From positions 2,024,954 through 2,088,953 of the forward strand of contig NZ_CP026995.1 in NCBI RefSeq assembly GCF_013407185.1: DNA of 64,000 nucleotides, written 5' to 3'. The notes below the pieces were generated by a model. It worked only from the letters and a program-made list of their open reading frames with translations, did no database searches and was not told the DNA's origin. This document shows positions 61,858 through 64,000 of the stretch, one piece after another (positions within the stretch are counted from its first letter, which is position 1; every line of letters begins with the position of its first letter). A program made the position numbers and the translations under genes. Source of the stretch: Nitrosopumilus ureiphilus. Lineage in GTDB: Archaea; Thermoproteota; Nitrososphaeria; Nitrososphaerales; Nitrosopumilaceae.

Positions 61858-62214
61858 GTGCAGTACTTTCAAGCAGTTCAACAAGGAAAACTAAGAGCAA
61901 GTAAATCACAAATGAAGATGTTTGATGTAGCTGGATTTGCAATGCTAACTTTAACGACCAAAAAAATTGATGGAAAATTTCATCCAGTAGGAGAAGAAGA
62001 ATTTACAGCAGTAATTAATTCTCCAGATGGATATATAGCAGTAATTGTAGATAAGGATGGATTTACAAAGGCTCAATCAAAGGCTGTTGAAAAAGAAGAA
62101 GCTATATCAATTTACAAAAAACTTCGAGATACTGGAATTGAAGAATATCCGGAAAAAGAGATTCAGATTTGGTCTGAAACAAGACCGACAATTCAAAACG
62201 AAATATCCGGATAA
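61858..62214 (+). CDS. Hypothetical soluble protein (118 aa)
   Basis: The GTG start at 61858 lies about 25 bases from a TTATTATACC box, so it is probably leaderless. The mixed alpha/beta protein has FDVAGFAMLTLTTKKIDGKF, FTAVINSPDGYIAVIVDKDG and a C-terminal helix EKEEAISIYKKLRDTG. No family recognised. Its stop adjoins the stop of the convergent UMP kinase gene (62215). Confidence 0.6.
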   Translation: MQYFQAVQQGKLRASKSQMKMFDVAGFAMLTLTTKKIDGKFHPVGEEEFTAVINSPDGYIAVIVDKDGFTKAQSKAVEKEEAISIYKKLRDTGIEEYPEKEIQIWSETRPTIQNEISG

Positions 62215-62898
62215 TTATTTTGAACTAAGAATGATTTCTGTACCTATATTATCACCTTTAATGGCACTTTCAATATTTTTTGGAGTGGCCTTTAGAATTC
62301 TTGTTTTAATTTTGGAACGCTCTATAATTTTTAGAGCTACAATATCCATCAAATCGTATCCTCCGGCAACGGAATCTTCATGAACAAGCATATTTTTTAA
62401 ATTCTTAAGTTCGATTCGTCTGAATTTTTTTGCATTTTTGAATTTATTTGGATCCTTATCATATACACCATCAACATCAGTTGCATTGAGAAATTGTTCA
62501 GCCTGTACTTTTTCAGCAATTAAAGCAGCAGTACCATTAGTGCTTTGACCAGGATGCAAACCTCCTGTAACTACAATTAATCCATCATCTACAGCATGTC
62601 TAACTTCTTGTAAAGTGGTTGGTGGATGAGAATATGCCTTATTTTTCAGAGCATAAATCAATAATTTTGCATTGAGTCTTGAAATTTCAATTCCCAATTC
62701 ATCAAGAGTTGATTCATCTGCACCTGAAGATCTAGCATGAGAAATATAGTGTCGTGCAATATTTCCACCTCCAGCAATAACTATTGGCTGACAAATCTTA
62801 CTAATTTTTACTAGAAACTCTGCATAGTCTTTTAGTACTTTGGCATTATCCATACCGAAAATCTTTCCAGATAATTTGATTACAATTCTTTTTTTCAC
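62215..62898 (-). CDS. pyrH: UMP kinase
   Basis: The 227-aa archaeal-type UMP kinase has the amino acid kinase fold: [11 protein letters not shown] at the start, [50 protein letters not shown] and the C-terminal IGTEIILS. It phosphorylates UMP to UDP, continuing from PyrB/PyrI elsewhere in the window. It overlaps the upstream HD gene by 4 bases (ATGA), so both are translated from one message. Confidence 0.95.
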   Translation of the reverse strand: MKKRIVIKLSGKIFGMDNAKVLKDYAEFLVKISKICQPIVIAGGGNIARHYISHARSSGADESTLDELGIEISRLNAKLLIYALKNKAYSHPPTTLQEVRHAVDDGLIVVTGGLHPGQSTNGTAALIAEKVQAEQFLNATDVDGVYDKDPNKFKNAKKFRRIELKNLKNMLVHEDSVAGGYDLMDIVALKIIERSKIKTRILKATPKNIESAIKGDNIGTEIILSSK

Positions 62899-64000
62899 TT
62901 TAGATCACCAATAATTGATTTTGCGGCAATTTCAACTTTCTTTCTGTTCTTTTCGTGAGTATAAATTCTAAGAATATTCATAAAGCCAGAAATCGCAGAA
63001 ACAACTGGAATTTCTGAAATCGGCATCTCTTTAGCAGATGATTTACCATTCTCATTTGAAATCAAAATTATAGATTTAGATTCATTTTTGGATGGTGCAA
63101 GTGGAATTGATGGAGTAACTGAACTATCCACAAAGATTTCATTTTCGTCCACTTTGGATTTTTTAGAAATTACTGCTCTAAGTTCATCAGTTCTTGGTTT
63201 TTTCAGATTTGTCTGACTGGTCAATATTCTCTCAAACACACATTTTAGCAGTTTTCTATTTTGGTAGTCTTGAGCAAATTGTCTAGCACGTTTTAACTTT
63301 GTAGATTTTGATGAAACTAGAGTGGATAAAACGTATTCATCAGTGAGTTTGACAAATTCATTTAGATTAAAAGTTGTAAAACCAAATTCGTCATCAGATA
63401 ATCTCAGTGCTTCAAGTAACATGACTTCTGCTGCTCTTACAGTTTTATGAAAATAAACAGCCTTGAACATTTGATATCTCGAATGCATCATAGATTCAAA
63501 GGAATACAATGCTGATCGTTCTAAAGCTAATTTTTTCTTATGTACATCAAGGGACTGTGTGATTCTTTTATGATCAATTTTTGCATGCTCAGCTCCCGTA
63601 AAATAACCATCTCTAAGTAGATAATCCATCATGTCTGCACTAAGTGTACCTGAAACAATTTCATTTAGATATTGAAATTTAGAATCTCCAAATGCAATTG
63701 TAGTAACAAGTTTTTTGTCATAACCATTTTTTGATAATATATCGCCAATTTCAGATTTTAGAATAATTTTTCTACCAAAATCTTCATGTGAGAACTTTCT
63801 TTTCTGAATTATTTCCTCAAAAAGATGAGAAAAGGGACCATGTCCTATATCATGCAAGAGTCCAGATAATCTTAGAATTTCAATGTCATCCGATTTCAAA
63901 ATCCCTTTTTCATTTAATGCATTACCTGCTTGATTTGCAATATGCATTACTCCCAATGAGTGCTCAAATCTTGTGTGCTGAGCTGCAGGATATGTCAAAT
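62895..64000 (-). CDS. HD-domain phosphohydrolase (dNTPase-like), 5' end cut by window edge
   Basis: The frame runs to the right edge without a start codon, so this is the C-terminal part (at least 368 codons) of a longer gene. It has the HD catalytic residues: His in [17 protein letters not shown], His-Asp in [16 protein letters not shown], and a later Asp ([17 protein letters not shown]). Archaeal proteins of this kind are dNTP or nucleotide phosphohydrolases. A Ser/Lys-rich region ([17 protein letters not shown]) precedes the end. It overlaps pyrH. Confidence 0.92.
   Translation of the reverse strand, partial: LTYPAAQHTRFEHSLGVMHIANQAGNALNEKGILKSDDIEILRLSGLLHDIGHGPFSHLFEEIIQKRKFSHEDFGRKIILKSEIGDILSKNGYDKKLVTTIAFGDSKFQYLNEIVSGTLSADMMDYLLRDGYFTGAEHAKIDHKRITQSLDVHKKKLALERSALYSFESMMHSRYQMFKAVYFHKTVRAAEVMLLEALRLSDDEFGFTTFNLNEFVKLTDEYVLSTLVSSKSTKLKRARQFAQDYQNRKLLKCVFERILTSQTNLKKPRTDELRAVISKKSKVDENEIFVDSSVTPSIPLAPSKNESKSIILISNENGKSSAKEMPISEIPVVSAISGFMNILRIYTHEKNRKKVEIAAKSIIGDLK

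Overview
The window comes from an ammonia-oxidising archaeon of the Nitrosopumilaceae (Nitrosopumilus/Nitrosarchaeum-like). The evidence is the combination of A-type ATP synthase genes, class II ribonucleotide reductase, archaeal information genes (S19e, PDCD5/TFAR19, RNase P component 4, Nep1), PEFG-CTERM surface proteins, a blue-copper protein, an Amt ammonium transporter, a 3-hydroxypropionate/4-hydroxybutyrate-type enzyme set (SCP-x thiolase with DUF35, CitE-like lyase, acyl-CoA reductase-like MDR), AT-rich DNA, and many genes whose start codon lies about 25 bases from a TATA-like box (leaderless mRNAs).

Layout. 1-3.1 kb is an accessory island: the tail of a gene cut by the window edge, then a type II restriction-modification set (Vsr nickase, Eco47II/Sau96I-like endonuclease, 5-methylcytosine methyltransferase) that encloses a second, protein-identical copy of the ATP synthase c-subunit gene. 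3.2-7.5 kb has tRNA-Val(GAC), tRNA-Arg(TCT), hypothetical genes including a frameshifted one, a tyrosine recombinase and a TPR protein. 7.5-15.2 kb holds signalling genes, a CitE-like lyase and an MDR reductase, rps19e-pdcd5, and an operon of urea/amide-type binding protein, histidine kinase and receiver. 15.2-15.8 kb contains an IS remnant and a broken response regulator. 15.8-24.7 kb has Rnp4, tRNA-Gly(TCC), Nep1, a secreted TIM-barrel protein, an intein-containing nrdJ, and upstream of it a large HTH/ATP-cone/NrdD-like protein. 24.7-28.7 kb has the thiolase-DUF35 pair, a nitrilase-family amidase, a tautomerase and a rhomboid. 28.8-42 kb is a cell-surface and metal region: four PEFG or WW-repeat surface proteins, plastocyanin, a CopC-CopD-propeller fusion, a Zn/Mn-type ABC importer with a divergent NikR-like regulator. 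42-51.3 kb has pyrBI and the ATP synthase genes K, (43-aa ORF), D, B, A, E and divergent I. 51.3-55.6 kb has secreted proteins and several unannotated microprotein genes, three of which share a conserved promoter element. 55.7-64 kb has a rhodanese, Amt, a wHTH protein, ATP synthase subunit C, a Cas4/Dna2-like nuclease, a 36-aa membrane protein, UMP kinase and an HD phosphohydrolase cut by the edge.

The strongest candidates for something undescribed are: (1) the HTH-ATP-cone-NrdD-like protein, which ends without a glycyl-radical motif and sits 5' of nrdJ, with GATC-spaced motifs in front of both genes; (2) a microprotein regulon defined by GGCATGCCACAA at a fixed 43-45 bases from the start codon; (3) the atpK duplicate inside an R-M island, with 21 synonymous and no amino-acid changes; (4) a membrane-anchored UrtA/AmiC-like receptor coupled to a histidine kinase and receiver with no transporter genes. 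All functions are read from sequence recognition only; no database search was run.
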